The position numbers and the translations under genes are program-made. A model generated the notes under the pieces. It made no database searches, was not told the DNA's origin, and saw only the letters and a list, made by a program, of their open reading frames with translations. A stretch of 64,000 bases of DNA, taken from the NCBI RefSeq assembly GCF_009811755.1, contig NZ_BLIV01000002.1, positions 303,001-367,000 of the forward strand, in the 5' to 3' direction. This document shows, one piece after another, positions 9,546-17,808 of the stretch (within the stretch, counting starts at the first letter, position 1; each line of letters opens with the position of its first letter). This DNA comes from Roseobacter cerasinus (GTDB lineage: Bacteria > Pseudomonadota > Alphaproteobacteria > Rhodobacterales > Rhodobacteraceae).

Positions 9546-9598
9546 GGCCTGAAAGCCCGCCGTACCTGTCAGTTGGCAGGTTGGGTGGGCTTTAGGCC
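9546..9598 (+). terminator. Branched hairpin after dnaJ
   Basis: GGCCTGAAAGCCC (9546-9558) pairs with GGGCTTTAGGCC (9587-9598) with one bulged C; ACCTG (9564-9568) and CAGGT (9577-9581) form an inner stem. No U-run follows. Likely the 3' end of dnaKJ mRNA or a transcript-stabilising structure. Confidence 0.45.
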
Positions 9599-9675
9599 AC
9601 CCTTGGCACGGTATTTGCCGGGTTTGCGGGCTGCAGTTAACCAATCGGAAACCAAGACTGAGCACAGTCGGGCGC

Positions 9676-10437
9676 ATGAGTCGTGATGCTGCCAATTTTG
9701 CCGAATCCTCGCTTCCTTTTCTGCTGGATGAAGCTGAGCCTGTGCCGCTGCCCAACGGCACCACCCCCTCCTACATTGCCGATCATCGCAAACGCCTGCG
9801 ATCCCGCTTCATGCAAGGTGGGGCTGCGGCGATGCCCGACTACGAACTTCTTGAGCTGGTTCTGTTCCGCGCAATACCGCGCCGCGATGTAAAACCACTC
9901 GCACATACGCTGATGGATCGGTTTGGCGACTTCAACAGAGTCATCACCGCCTCAGCGGAACGGCTACGGGATATCACAGGCATGGGCGAGGCTGTCATCA
10001 CCGAGCTCAAGATCGTCGAAGCCGCTGCGCATCGTATGGCACGCGCCCGCGTGATCCAACAAGATGTGGTCAGCAGCTGGGACGCGCTGCTCGACTATTG
10101 CCACACAACCATGGCGCACCGGGAGACGGAGCAGTTTCGCGTCCTCTACCTTGACCGCAAGAACATGGTGATCGCCGATGAAGAGCAGGCGAAGGGCACC
10201 GTGGATCATGTGCCGGTCTACCCCCGTGAAGTGGCCAAACGTGCGCTTGAGCTGAACGCAAGTGCCCTGATCCTCGTCCACAATCACCCTTCAGGCGATC
10301 CAACACCATCGCAGTCCGATATCTCCATGACCGATCAGATCAACAACGCCTGCCTCGCCCTGGGGCTCACATTGCACGATCATCTGATCATCGGGAAATC
10401 ACGCGAACTGAGCTTTCGCAGTGAAGGTTATATTTGA
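9676..10437 (+). CDS. radC: RadC/JAB-domain protein
   Basis: Member of the RadC (UPF0758) family; the historical DNA repair role is doubtful and no activity is assured. 253 aa. N-terminal helix-hairpin-helix DITGMGEAVITELKIVEAA near 97-115; the C-terminal JAMM metalloprotease-like motif is complete, with HNHPSGDPTPSQSD near 209-222 and an upstream glutamate. It stands alone between dnaJ and a convergent gene whose end is 3 bp away. Confidence 0.88.
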   Translation: MSRDAANFAESSLPFLLDEAEPVPLPNGTTPSYIADHRKRLRSRFMQGGAAAMPDYELLELVLFRAIPRRDVKPLAHTLMDRFGDFNRVITASAERLRDITGMGEAVITELKIVEAAAHRMARARVIQQDVVSSWDALLDYCHTTMAHRETEQFRVLYLDRKNMVIADEEQAKGTVDHVPVYPREVAKRALELNASALILVHNHPSGDPTPSQSDISMTDQINNACLALGLTLHDHLIIGKSRELSFRSEGYI

Positions 10438-10440
10438 CCG

Positions 10441-12000
10441 TCATCGCACCCAGACCTCAACGCGACGGTTGATCAGACGCCCCCAGGCTGTGCCGTCGCA
10501 GGCCATGGGCATGGCCTCACCAAACGCTTCCACCTCTAATGTAAGCTGCTCCAGGTCTGCGGTCTCCGCGGCTGAGACAACGGCACGCCTCACCGTCTCC
10601 GCACGTTGCAAGGCGATGGACCGATTGGGCCCCGGCGGACCCTCCCCATCGCTGAAGCCGACAAACATCACCGTCCAACCGTCGTAGCGACCTTGCTCAA
10701 ACGCTTGGGCCAGCTTGTGCACATTTGAGCGTGATTGCGCATCAAGACGTACCGACCCCGGTTCAAACCGGAACGAAATCGTCAGCCGCCGCAACGGCGA
10801 CAGCACGTCAACCATGCGCTGCAACTCGGACAGTGGCACCCCTGTGCCCGCCGCCGCAATGGCATTCGCAAACCGGTTGCCCTGGTCATCCAATGGCACC
10901 TCTTCTTCCGCCTGGTCCACAAACCCAGCACGTCTAATCACAATTTGCGCGGAGGGCTCATCCATATAGGCCAGAAATTCCCGGGCAATCTTTGGCAAGC
11001 GTCGGGCAGGACGATACAGAAACATCGGGGCGGTCAACGGGTAGTCTTCTGTCTTGATGGTCCGGCGGGTCGCGCGCAACGCCCGCCCGCAGGCTCCGGT
11101 GAGCGTCAAGGCCTGCGCCGATCCGACCTCTGCAAAGCTGACCACCCCCAGAGCAAAGGCATCCTGCGCCACTTGCCGGGCGAGAGCCTGCGTCCGCGCG
11201 TGGCGGGTGATATCCGGCGACATGCGCAATCCCACCGGGCGGATGATCTTGTCTTCAACGGCCTGCCCCAAACCGGTGCGCGGCGCCGGTGCGTGCAGGC
11301 TGATAAGCGCATCAGGCCCGCCAAGATCGGCCCAGTTGGTGATTTGACCCGCATAGGCGCGCGCCAGATCGAGCAGGGAGATCTCGCGCACCGGGTTGCC
11401 TGGCGCCACGATCGGCACAATCCCATCCAATGCGATCACGCGACTACGCCGGGCGTCTGTCAAATTGCCCAGACCCGCCTCTTGCGCGCGCGCCTGTTCC
11501 TGATGGCGGATCTCACGCAAGGCCATGACCACATCTGCCTCATTGGCGAGCAGATCGGCAAAGCCCTCGTCGGTGTTTGTCACCCGAAACCGGAATACGG
11601 CGCGCAGCTTGCCGGTTTGGGCATCGCTCAGGTGGTAGTCAAAATGTGTCTCGTCCTGAACCTGCCGCGTGGCTACGTAGCTGTCGCGCAGGGCGAATCC
11701 CTGCACCAGGGCCGGCAGCAGAACCGCGCCCATGGTTGCGGAGCCGGACAGCTTCAGCTCAGCGACAAAGTCGTGCAGATTAGGACACCCAGGCCCGTCG
11801 CATAAGACGCCGGAACCCTCGACCGTCAACTCCCCATAGATGGTATCAAGGCGGTAGAATTCCCCGTCATAGCCCAGCAATATGCCAGACAGGGCAATGC
11901 TTCCGTCGCGCGACGTCAGCGTGACATCCTGCGCCAGAAGCGGTTGCCACAGCACAGAGAAAAGAAACGCAGCGCCAAGGGCCAGCCGTTTCAGTCGCAT
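10441..12000 (-). CDS. PstS-like phosphate-binding/OmpA hybrid protein
   Basis: 519 aa with a signal peptide (cleavage after WQPLLA, about residue 23). Residues about 90-360 resemble PstS-type solute-binding proteins: VPIVAPGNP, DLARAYAGQITNWADLGG and PLTAPMFLYRP. Residues about 395-519 form an OmpA-type peptidoglycan-binding domain, from SFRFEPGSVRLDAQSR through GFSDGEG to INRRVEVWVR at the C-terminus. The usual phosphate-contacting SGT is replaced by RTGLG, so phosphate binding is uncertain. No pstCAB genes adjoin. It lies 97 bp downstream of secA on the same strand. A wall-anchored periplasmic binding or sensing protein is inferred. Confidence 0.75.
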   Translation of the reverse strand: MRLKRLALGAAFLFSVLWQPLLAQDVTLTSRDGSIALSGILLGYDGEFYRLDTIYGELTVEGSGVLCDGPGCPNLHDFVAELKLSGSATMGAVLLPALVQGFALRDSYVATRQVQDETHFDYHLSDAQTGKLRAVFRFRVTNTDEGFADLLANEADVVMALREIRHQEQARAQEAGLGNLTDARRSRVIALDGIVPIVAPGNPVREISLLDLARAYAGQITNWADLGGPDALISLHAPAPRTGLGQAVEDKIIRPVGLRMSPDITRHARTQALARQVAQDAFALGVVSFAEVGSAQALTLTGACGRALRATRRTIKTEDYPLTAPMFLYRPARRLPKIAREFLAYMDEPSAQIVIRRAGFVDQAEEEVPLDDQGNRFANAIAAAGTGVPLSELQRMVDVLSPLRRLTISFRFEPGSVRLDAQSRSNVHKLAQAFEQGRYDGWTVMFVGFSDGEGPPGPNRSIALQRAETVRRAVVSAAETADLEQLTLEVEAFGEAMPMACDGTAWGRLINRRVEVWVR

Positions 12001-12097
12001 TGAAAGGGGCTTTGTTCAGGGTCCATCGCAGCCGATTGTCAGGCTTTGGAGCGAAACTTTCAACACATCAGCGGGGCACAAGGCCCGCAGATGGGCT

Positions 12098-14806
12098 TTA
12101 GGCCAGACGCCCGTGGCAATGCTTGAACTTCTTGCCGGATCCGCAGGGACATAGATCGTTTCGGCCGGGATTCCCCCATGTCGAGGGATCATCCTCAACA
12201 AAGCCGGGCGCTGCATCTCCGGTTGTCTCGGCCGAAGCCGCACCACCGGAGGCGGCCGCAGCCGCCGCGACCTGGGCTGCTTGCTGCGCGCGGATCTGTT
12301 CCAGCATCTCGCGCTGCTCTTCCTCAGACAGCGGGCGAATCTGCGCCAGTTTTTGCGTCACATCCGCGCGTAGACTGTCCAGCATGCCCTCGAAGAGCTG
12401 AAACGACTCGTTCTTGTATTCGTTCAGCGGGTCGCGTTGCGCGTAACCCCGGAACCCCACAACCGAGCGCAGATGCTCCAGCGTCAGAAGATGCTCGCGC
12501 CATTTCGCATCGATCACCTGCAAGAGCAGCTGTTTTTCGATGTTGCGCATGTTTTCAGAGCCGAACTGCTCCGCCTTTTCGGCCATGAACTGATCGGTCG
12601 CCTGCACCAGACGCTCTCGAATGGCGTCGTCATCGACGCCTTCTTCCTCGACCCAGTCCATGACGGCGAGGTCCAGCCCCAACTGCTCCTGCACCGATGT
12701 GTGCAACCCTTCGGCATCCCACTGATCGGCATAGGTGTTGGGCGGCAGATATTGGTCGATCATGTCGTCAATGACCTGATGCCGCATGTCGGTGGTGATC
12801 TCACTGAGATCCGCCGCTTCCATGATGTCGCGGCGTTGGGTGAAGACCACCTTGCGCTGCTCGTTCATTACATCGTCGAATTTCAGCAGCTGTTTGCGGA
12901 TGTCGAAGTTGCGCCCTTCGACCTTGGCCTGCGCGCGTTCCAGCGATTTGTTAACCCAGGGGTGCACAATCGCCTCGCCCTCTTTCAGGCCCAGCGTGGT
13001 CAGCACCTTCTCCAACCGTTCGGAGCCGAAGATCCGCATCAGATCGTCTTCGAGGCTGAGGTAGAAGGACGAGCGCCCCGGGTCCCCCTGACGTCCCGAG
13101 CGACCCCGCAGCTGGTTGTCGATGCGACGGCTTTCGTGGCGCTCGGAAGCCAGAACATAGAGGCCACCGGCCTCCAGCACCTTGGCTTTTTCATCGGCAT
13201 GCTGTGCCTCAACCCGGGCGCGGATGGCTTCGGGGTCGGCCTCAGGGTCTTCGGAGATGGCGGTCATCACCTGCATATCCACGTTGCCGCCAAGTTGAAT
13301 GTCTGTGCCGCGACCGGCCATGTTGGTCGCGATGGTGACCGCGCCCAGCTTGCCCGCATCGGCCACGATCTGCGCTTCCTGCTCGTGCTGGCGCGCGTTC
13401 AGGACGTTATGTTTGATGCCCGCGTCGGTGAGCATTTTGCTGAGCACTTCGGATTTCTCAATCGACGTGGTGCCAACCAGCGCGGGCTGGCCCTTGGCGT
13501 GGCTCTTCTGAATCTGCTCCAGCATGGCCGCGTATTTCTCGCGCACGGTGCGATAGACCTGATCGTCCTCATCAACGCGCGCGATGGGTTTGTTGGTCGG
13601 CACCTCAACCACGCCGAGGCCGTAGATTTCCTGAAACTCTTCCGCTTCGGTCAGCGCTGTTCCGGTCATGCCCGCGAGTTTGTCGTAGAGGCGGAAGTAG
13701 TTCTGGAAGGTCACCGAGGCGAGCGTCACGTTCTCCGGCTTGATAGAGACATCTTCCTTGGCCTCGATCGCCTGATGCAACCCGTCCGACAAACGGCGGC
13801 CCGCCATCATGCGGCCGGTGAATTCATCGATCAGCACGACATCATCATCGCGGACGATGTAATCCTTATCGCGCTGGAAGAGCTTGTGCGCCCGCAGGCC
13901 CTGGTTGATGTGGTGCACGATGGTCGTGCTTTCCGGGTCATAGAGGGTCTGACCCTCTTCCAGCATCCCACGTTCGCGCAGCAGGTTTTCGAGGAACTCA
14001 TTGCCCTCGTCGGTGAAGGTCACATTGCGAGTCTTCTCGTCGAGCTCGAAGTGCTCGTCCGACAGCTCGGGGATGACCGTGTCGATCACCTTGTACATGT
14101 CCGAGCGGTCCTGCGCCGGGCCGGAGATAATGAGCGGCGTGCGCGCCTCGTCGATCAGAATCGAGTCGACCTCATCCACAATCGCGAAGTTGTGATACTT
14201 CTGGAAAATCTGGCTCAGTTCAGATTTCATGTTGTCGCGCAGGTAGTCGAACCCAAGCTCATTGTTGGTGGCATAGGTGATGTCACTGGCGTAGGCATCA
14301 CGCTTGGCATCCTCGGGCATATCCGCATGCGCCACGCCTGTGGTCAGACCCAAAGCGCCAAACACCTGCCCCATCCACGCGGCGTCCCGCTTGGCGAGGT
14401 ATTCGTTCACCGTCACGATGTGCACGCCCTTGCCGGTCAGCGCATTAAGATAAGCCGCAAATGTCGCGGTCAGCGTCTTGCCTTCACCGGTCTTTTGTTC
14501 AGCAATATTACCCTGATGCAGGAAAATCGCACCGATCAGCTGGGTGTCGAAGGCGCGCAGGCCCAAGGCGCGCCGCGCCGCTTCGCGACAGTTGGCAAAA
14601 GCCTCCGGCAATAGGGCGTCCAGGCTTTCCCCGTCCAGCGCACGTTTGCGCAGCTCTTCGGTCTTGGCCTTGATATCCTCATCGCTCAGCGTCTCAAAAT
14701 CCGGCTCAAGCGCGTTGATCTTGTCTACGAGGGGGCGGGTCGCTTTGATCTTGCGGTCGTTGGGTGTACCAAAGACCTTCTTTGCGAGTGTTCCGATGCC
14801 CAGCAT
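12098..14806 (-). CDS. secA: Preprotein translocase ATPase SecA
   Basis: Motor that pushes unfolded precursors through SecYEG. 902 aa. Walker [13 protein letters not shown] near 103, Walker [15 protein letters not shown] near 209, second nucleotide domain with [13 protein letters not shown] near 495 and [17 protein letters not shown] near 560, and a C-terminal zinc tail [14 protein letters not shown] that binds SecB and phospholipid. Divergent from a parvulin-type isomerase gene, a pairing that suits exported-protein folding. A short GCGGG/CCCGC hairpin at 12071-12088 follows the stop. Confidence 0.97.
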   Translation of the reverse strand: MLGIGTLAKKVFGTPNDRKIKATRPLVDKINALEPDFETLSDEDIKAKTEELRKRALDGESLDALLPEAFANCREAARRALGLRAFDTQLIGAIFLHQGNIAEQKTGEGKTLTATFAAYLNALTGKGVHIVTVNEYLAKRDAAWMGQVFGALGLTTGVAHADMPEDAKRDAYASDITYATNNELGFDYLRDNMKSELSQIFQKYHNFAIVDEVDSILIDEARTPLIISGPAQDRSDMYKVIDTVIPELSDEHFELDEKTRNVTFTDEGNEFLENLLRERGMLEEGQTLYDPESTTIVHHINQGLRAHKLFQRDKDYIVRDDDVVLIDEFTGRMMAGRRLSDGLHQAIEAKEDVSIKPENVTLASVTFQNYFRLYDKLAGMTGTALTEAEEFQEIYGLGVVEVPTNKPIARVDEDDQVYRTVREKYAAMLEQIQKSHAKGQPALVGTTSIEKSEVLSKMLTDAGIKHNVLNARQHEQEAQIVADAGKLGAVTIATNMAGRGTDIQLGGNVDMQVMTAISEDPEADPEAIRARVEAQHADEKAKVLEAGGLYVLASERHESRRIDNQLRGRSGRQGDPGRSSFYLSLEDDLMRIFGSERLEKVLTTLGLKEGEAIVHPWVNKSLERAQAKVEGRNFDIRKQLLKFDDVMNEQRKVVFTQRRDIMEAADLSEITTDMRHQVIDDMIDQYLPPNTYADQWDAEGLHTSVQEQLGLDLAVMDWVEEEGVDDDAIRERLVQATDQFMAEKAEQFGSENMRNIEKQLLLQVIDAKWREHLLTLEHLRSVVGFRGYAQRDPLNEYKNESFQLFEGMLDSLRADVTQKLAQIRPLSEEEQREMLEQIRAQQAAQVAAAAAASGGAASAETTGDAAPGFVEDDPSTWGNPGRNDLCPCGSGKKFKHCHGRLA

Positions 14807-14911
14807 GCGTTCTCCAGCCGAAGTTCAAGTATTGGTGCCGATCTGCTTGCTCGTCTGCGAGACAGCCCATAGATAAGGTGAAACGCAACACCCTGGCCGC
14901 GCCCATAGGGC

Positions 14912-14940
14912 GATGTAAGGGTCACGCCAAACCGTGTCAA
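14912..14940 (-). promoter_or_regulatory. secA promoter
   Basis: On the minus strand TTGACA (14940-14935), 17 bp, TACATC (14917-14912). The -35 is a perfect consensus hexamer. The predicted leader before the secA ATG is about 100 nt, room for translational control, though none was identified. Confidence 0.6.
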
Positions 14941-14978
14941 TGTCGCGCGCGGGCGCGACCCAGCCCAAGGACCAGCCC

Positions 14979-15842
14979 ATGCAGACCCCCTTCAGACTTC
15001 TGGTGAGCGCCGCACTTGCAGCAGGCCTCGCCACCGCGTCCCTGGCGCAGGATGAAACCCCGACTGAAGAACCAAATGCTGAAACGGTTGTGGCGACAGT
15101 GAATGGCGTTGAGATCACCCTGGGCCATATGATTGCAGCCCGGTCCAGCCTGCCGGAACAGTATCAGCAGCTAGACGACAAGGTGCTGTTTGACGGCATT
15201 CTTGAGCAGTTGGTCCAGCAAAGCGCCCTGGCCCAGACGTTCGAGGGTGGCACGCCGCTGCGGATCACGAAGTCTCTGGAAAATGAAGAGCGGTCGCTGC
15301 TGGCGGGTGAGGTCGTGGAAGGGGTGCTGCAGGAGGCGATTACAGACGAAGCGCTGCAGGAACTTTATGATCGTCAGTTCGGCAACATTGATCCCGAAGA
15401 AGAGTACAACGCCTCACATATTCTCGTTGAAACCGAGGAACAGGCCAAGGCGGTCAAGCAAACCATTGATGATGGTGCAGATTTTGGCGCGACCGCGCGG
15501 GACAAGTCTATTGGGCCATCCGGGCCGAACGGCGGCGATCTGGGATGGTTCAGCTCCGGTATGATGGTCCCAAGCTTCGAAGCCGCAACCATTGCCTTGG
15601 GTGTTGGCGAAGTCTCTGACCCCGTTCAAACGCAGTTTGGCTGGCACATCATCAAGCTGAATGACAGCCGGCAGGCAGAAATCCCGACGCTGGAAGATGT
15701 GCGCGCCGACCTGACGCAAGAGCTGAGCCAGATCAAGGCGCAGGAGGCGATCAAGTCCACCACCGAAGCCGCAGATGTGCAAGTGCGGGCTGATCTCGGC
15801 ATTGATCCGGCCATCCTGAAGCAGACCGATCTTCTGGACTGA
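14979..15842 (+). CDS. Exported parvulin-type peptidyl-prolyl isomerase
   Basis: Periplasmic foldase of the SurA/PrsA type. Start at ATG 14979 because AAGGACC precedes it and a signal peptide follows directly (MQTPFRLLVSAALAAGLA, cleavage near SLAQ). 287 aa. An N-terminal chaperone-like region precedes a single rotamase domain: ASHILVETEEQA near 145, GPNGGDLGWFSSGMMVPSFE near 187 and TQFGWHIIKL near 221. argJ starts 5 bp after the stop, so the two are probably co-transcribed. Confidence 0.88.
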   Translation: MQTPFRLLVSAALAAGLATASLAQDETPTEEPNAETVVATVNGVEITLGHMIAARSSLPEQYQQLDDKVLFDGILEQLVQQSALAQTFEGGTPLRITKSLENEERSLLAGEVVEGVLQEAITDEALQELYDRQFGNIDPEEEYNASHILVETEEQAKAVKQTIDDGADFGATARDKSIGPSGPNGGDLGWFSSGMMVPSFEAATIALGVGEVSDPVQTQFGWHIIKLNDSRQAEIPTLEDVRADLTQELSQIKAQEAIKSTTEAADVQVRADLGIDPAILKQTDLLD

Positions 15843-15847
15843 GGGAT

Positions 15848-17074
15848 ATGGGGACGACAACGGCTGTCTCGCCGCTCGCGCCAGCGGCATTTCCCGATCT
15901 GCCCCGGGTGGACGGCGTGCGATTTTCGACCATCGCCGCTGGTGTGCGCTACCGGGGTCGCGATGACGTGATGCTGGCCCGGCTCGCCCCGGGCAGTGCA
16001 GTGGCGGGCGTTTTCACCACATCCGCCACACGCTCCGCCCCGGTTCTGGATTGTCAGGACAAGCTGGGCAAGCCCACGAGTGATGCAGCGGCGATCCTCG
16101 TCAACTCCGGGAACGCCAATGCCTTCACTGGCCGGAATGGCCGTGACGCGACCGCTGCCATCGTAAAGGCCACGGCTGCGGCCTGCGGCGTGCCGGAGGA
16201 GCGGGTATTCACCTCCGCGACCGGCGTGATCGGGGAGCCATTGCCGTTTGAAAAGATCACGGCCGCGCTGCAACAGCTGGCAGAGACGGCGGATCCGGGC
16301 GGCATCGACCGCGCAGCCCGCGCCATCATGACAACGGACACCTTCGCAAAGGGCGCCAGCGTGGTTGTCGACACCGAAAACGGCCCGGTGACCATTGCCG
16401 GGATCGCGAAAGGCTCCGGCATGATTGCGCCGGACATGGCGACCATGCTGGTCTATATCTTCACCGATGCAGTCATTCCGCAATCGGAACTGCAGGACCT
16501 CGTGTCGACCCACAATGCACAGACCTTCAACTGCATCACGGTCGATGGCGATACGTCTACTTCTGACACGCTTCTGGTCGCAGCAACGGGTGTCTCGGGC
16601 ATTGACGTGAGCGGCGATGCGGCTTTTTCGGACGGGTTGCACGAAGTCATGCAAGAACTGGCGCATCTGGTTGTGCGCGATGGCGAAGGTGCAACCAAAT
16701 TCGTTGAAATCGCCGTGACAGGCGCTGCGAACGATTCTGATGCGCGGACGCATGGGTTGTCGATCGCCAATTCACCGCTCGTCAAAACCGCCATTGCCGG
16801 AGAAGACCCGAACTGGGGCCGTGTGGTCATGGCCGTGGGAAAATCGGGTGCTGCGGCAGATCGCGACAGACTGTCGATTCGGTTTGGCGATGTGGTCGTG
16901 GCCGAGCATGGGTGGGTCAGTGATGATTACGACGAGGCCACCGCTGCGGCCTGTATGAAGAATCAGAATTTGACGATTGGTGTCGATCTGGGGATCGGCC
17001 CGGGCAAGGCGACGGTGTGGACCTGCGATCTGACCCATGGGTACATCGACATCAATGCCGATTACCGGTCCTGA
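15848..17074 (+). CDS. argJ: Glutamate N-acetyltransferase ArgJ
   Basis: Transfers acetyl from N-acetylornithine to glutamate in the cyclic arginine pathway, and may also use acetyl-CoA. 408 aa. The self-cleavage site KGSGMIAPDMATML near residues 185-198 is present, with threonine as the nucleophile that starts the beta chain; D replaces the more common N before MATML. NSGNANAFTG near 85 and EDPNWGRVVMAVG near 319 are family motifs. It sits between the parvulin gene and mutT. argG in this window serves the same pathway. Confidence 0.93.
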   Translation: MGTTTAVSPLAPAAFPDLPRVDGVRFSTIAAGVRYRGRDDVMLARLAPGSAVAGVFTTSATRSAPVLDCQDKLGKPTSDAAAILVNSGNANAFTGRNGRDATAAIVKATAAACGVPEERVFTSATGVIGEPLPFEKITAALQQLAETADPGGIDRAARAIMTTDTFAKGASVVVDTENGPVTIAGIAKGSGMIAPDMATMLVYIFTDAVIPQSELQDLVSTHNAQTFNCITVDGDTSTSDTLLVAATGVSGIDVSGDAAFSDGLHEVMQELAHLVVRDGEGATKFVEIAVTGAANDSDARTHGLSIANSPLVKTAIAGEDPNWGRVVMAVGKSGAAADRDRLSIRFGDVVVAEHGWVSDDYDEATAAACMKNQNLTIGVDLGIGPGKATVWTCDLTHGYIDINADYRS

Positions 17075-17077
17075 AAC

Positions 17078-17476
17078 ATGAAAACGATACTCGTTTCTGC
17101 CGTTGCACTGATTGATATTGACGGGCGAGTGCTGCTGGCACAACGCCCGGAAGGGAAATCAATGGCCGGGCTGTGGGAGTTTCCCGGCGGGAAGGTGGAA
17201 TCAGGAGAGACGCCCGAAGCGGCCCTGATCCGCGAATTGCGTGAAGAACTTGGAATCAACACCTGGGATTCCTGCCTCGCACCGTTGACATTTGCCAGCC
17301 ACAGCTATGAGGATTTCCACCTTCTTATGCCACTCTTTGCCTGCCGAAAGTGGGAAGGCACGCCAATAGCGAAAGAAAATCAAATACTTAAGTGGGTTCA
17401 ACCCTCAGCGCTCAAGACCTATCCGATGCCGGACGCAGATATTCCATTGATCCCGATCTTGCGCGACTGGCTATAA
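17078..17476 (+). CDS. mutT: 8-oxo-dGTP diphosphatase MutT
   Basis: Cleans oxidised guanine nucleotides from the pool. 132 aa with a complete Nudix box, GGKVESGETPEAALIRELREELGI in length near residues 33-56, preceded by MAGLWEFP, which is typical of MutT. Starts 3 bp after argJ stops, so it is the last gene of the parvulin-argJ-mutT unit, which ends in the terminator at 17485-17509. Confidence 0.9.
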   Translation: MKTILVSAVALIDIDGRVLLAQRPEGKSMAGLWEFPGGKVESGETPEAALIRELREELGINTWDSCLAPLTFASHSYEDFHLLMPLFACRKWEGTPIAKENQILKWVQPSALKTYPMPDADIPLIPILRDWL

Positions 17477-17484
17477 AATTTTGC

Positions 17485-17509
17485 AAAAAAATCGCTATTC
17501 GCGGTTTTT
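17485..17509 (+). terminator. Terminator after mutT
   Basis: AAAAATCGC and GCGGTTTTT pair around a TATTC loop (one T-G pair), ending in a T-run at 17505-17509. It lies 9 bp after mutT and closes that operon. Confidence 0.7.
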
Positions 17510-17602
17510 CGCCTATGGCCAATACACGTAAAAATTGTTTATGGTATTTTAATAAAATGGAGATAATTCTGTCATAGTCACGATCCTGGGGAGGAGAACG
17601 AC

Positions 17603-17737
17603 ATGTTACGCACGATCACTCTGGGGAGTGCTGTGTCAATTCAAGGCTGGTTTGTTCGGGCATTGCCTGACGGACGTATAGTCGTGAAGGTGGATGACAC
17701 AAGCTACACAGGCGCGCCGGTTACTGCGGCAGCTTAA
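17603..17737 (+). CDS. 44-aa conserved-looking miniprotein
   Basis: ATG 17603 to TAA 17737, 44 codons, with an excellent ribosome binding site GGGGAGGAGA 6 bases upstream. The product begins MLRTITLGSAVSIQGWFVRA and ends with VTAAA: basic N-terminus, then alternating hydrophobic residues that suggest a small beta-barrel or strand-rich fold, with no membrane helix. It has its own unit: the mutT terminator lies upstream and a strong terminator follows within 23 bp. The upstream 90 bp is very AT-rich. I do not recognise a named family; function unknown. Confidence 0.72.
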   Translation: MLRTITLGSAVSIQGWFVRALPDGRIVVKVDDTSYTGAPVTAAA

Positions 17738-17756
17738 GCAGGCACTCAATCACATT

Positions 17757-17791
17757 AAAGGGCGCGGCAATTTCGGCCGCACCCTTTTTTT
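17757..17791 (+). terminator. Strong terminator after the miniprotein
   Basis: GGGCGCGGC (17760-17768) pairs with GCCGCACCC (17776-17784) with one mismatch and a 7-base loop, followed by seven T. Three A precede the stem, so it may also act for infB coming from the other side. Confidence 0.85.
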
Positions 17792-17808
17792 ATCTAAAAA
17801 TCTGATAT

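Noticed and set aside
12437-14614. 725-codon open frame on the plus strand opposite secA
   Set aside because: It mirrors secA exactly, has no family motif and no ribosome site; a shadow of high-GC codon use. The same holds for long frames opposite nusA (21671-22894) and the ABC exporters (34861-36651).
17519-17577. Short open frame in the AT-rich region after mutT
   Set aside because: No ribosome site and it runs through the likely promoter of the 44-codon gene.
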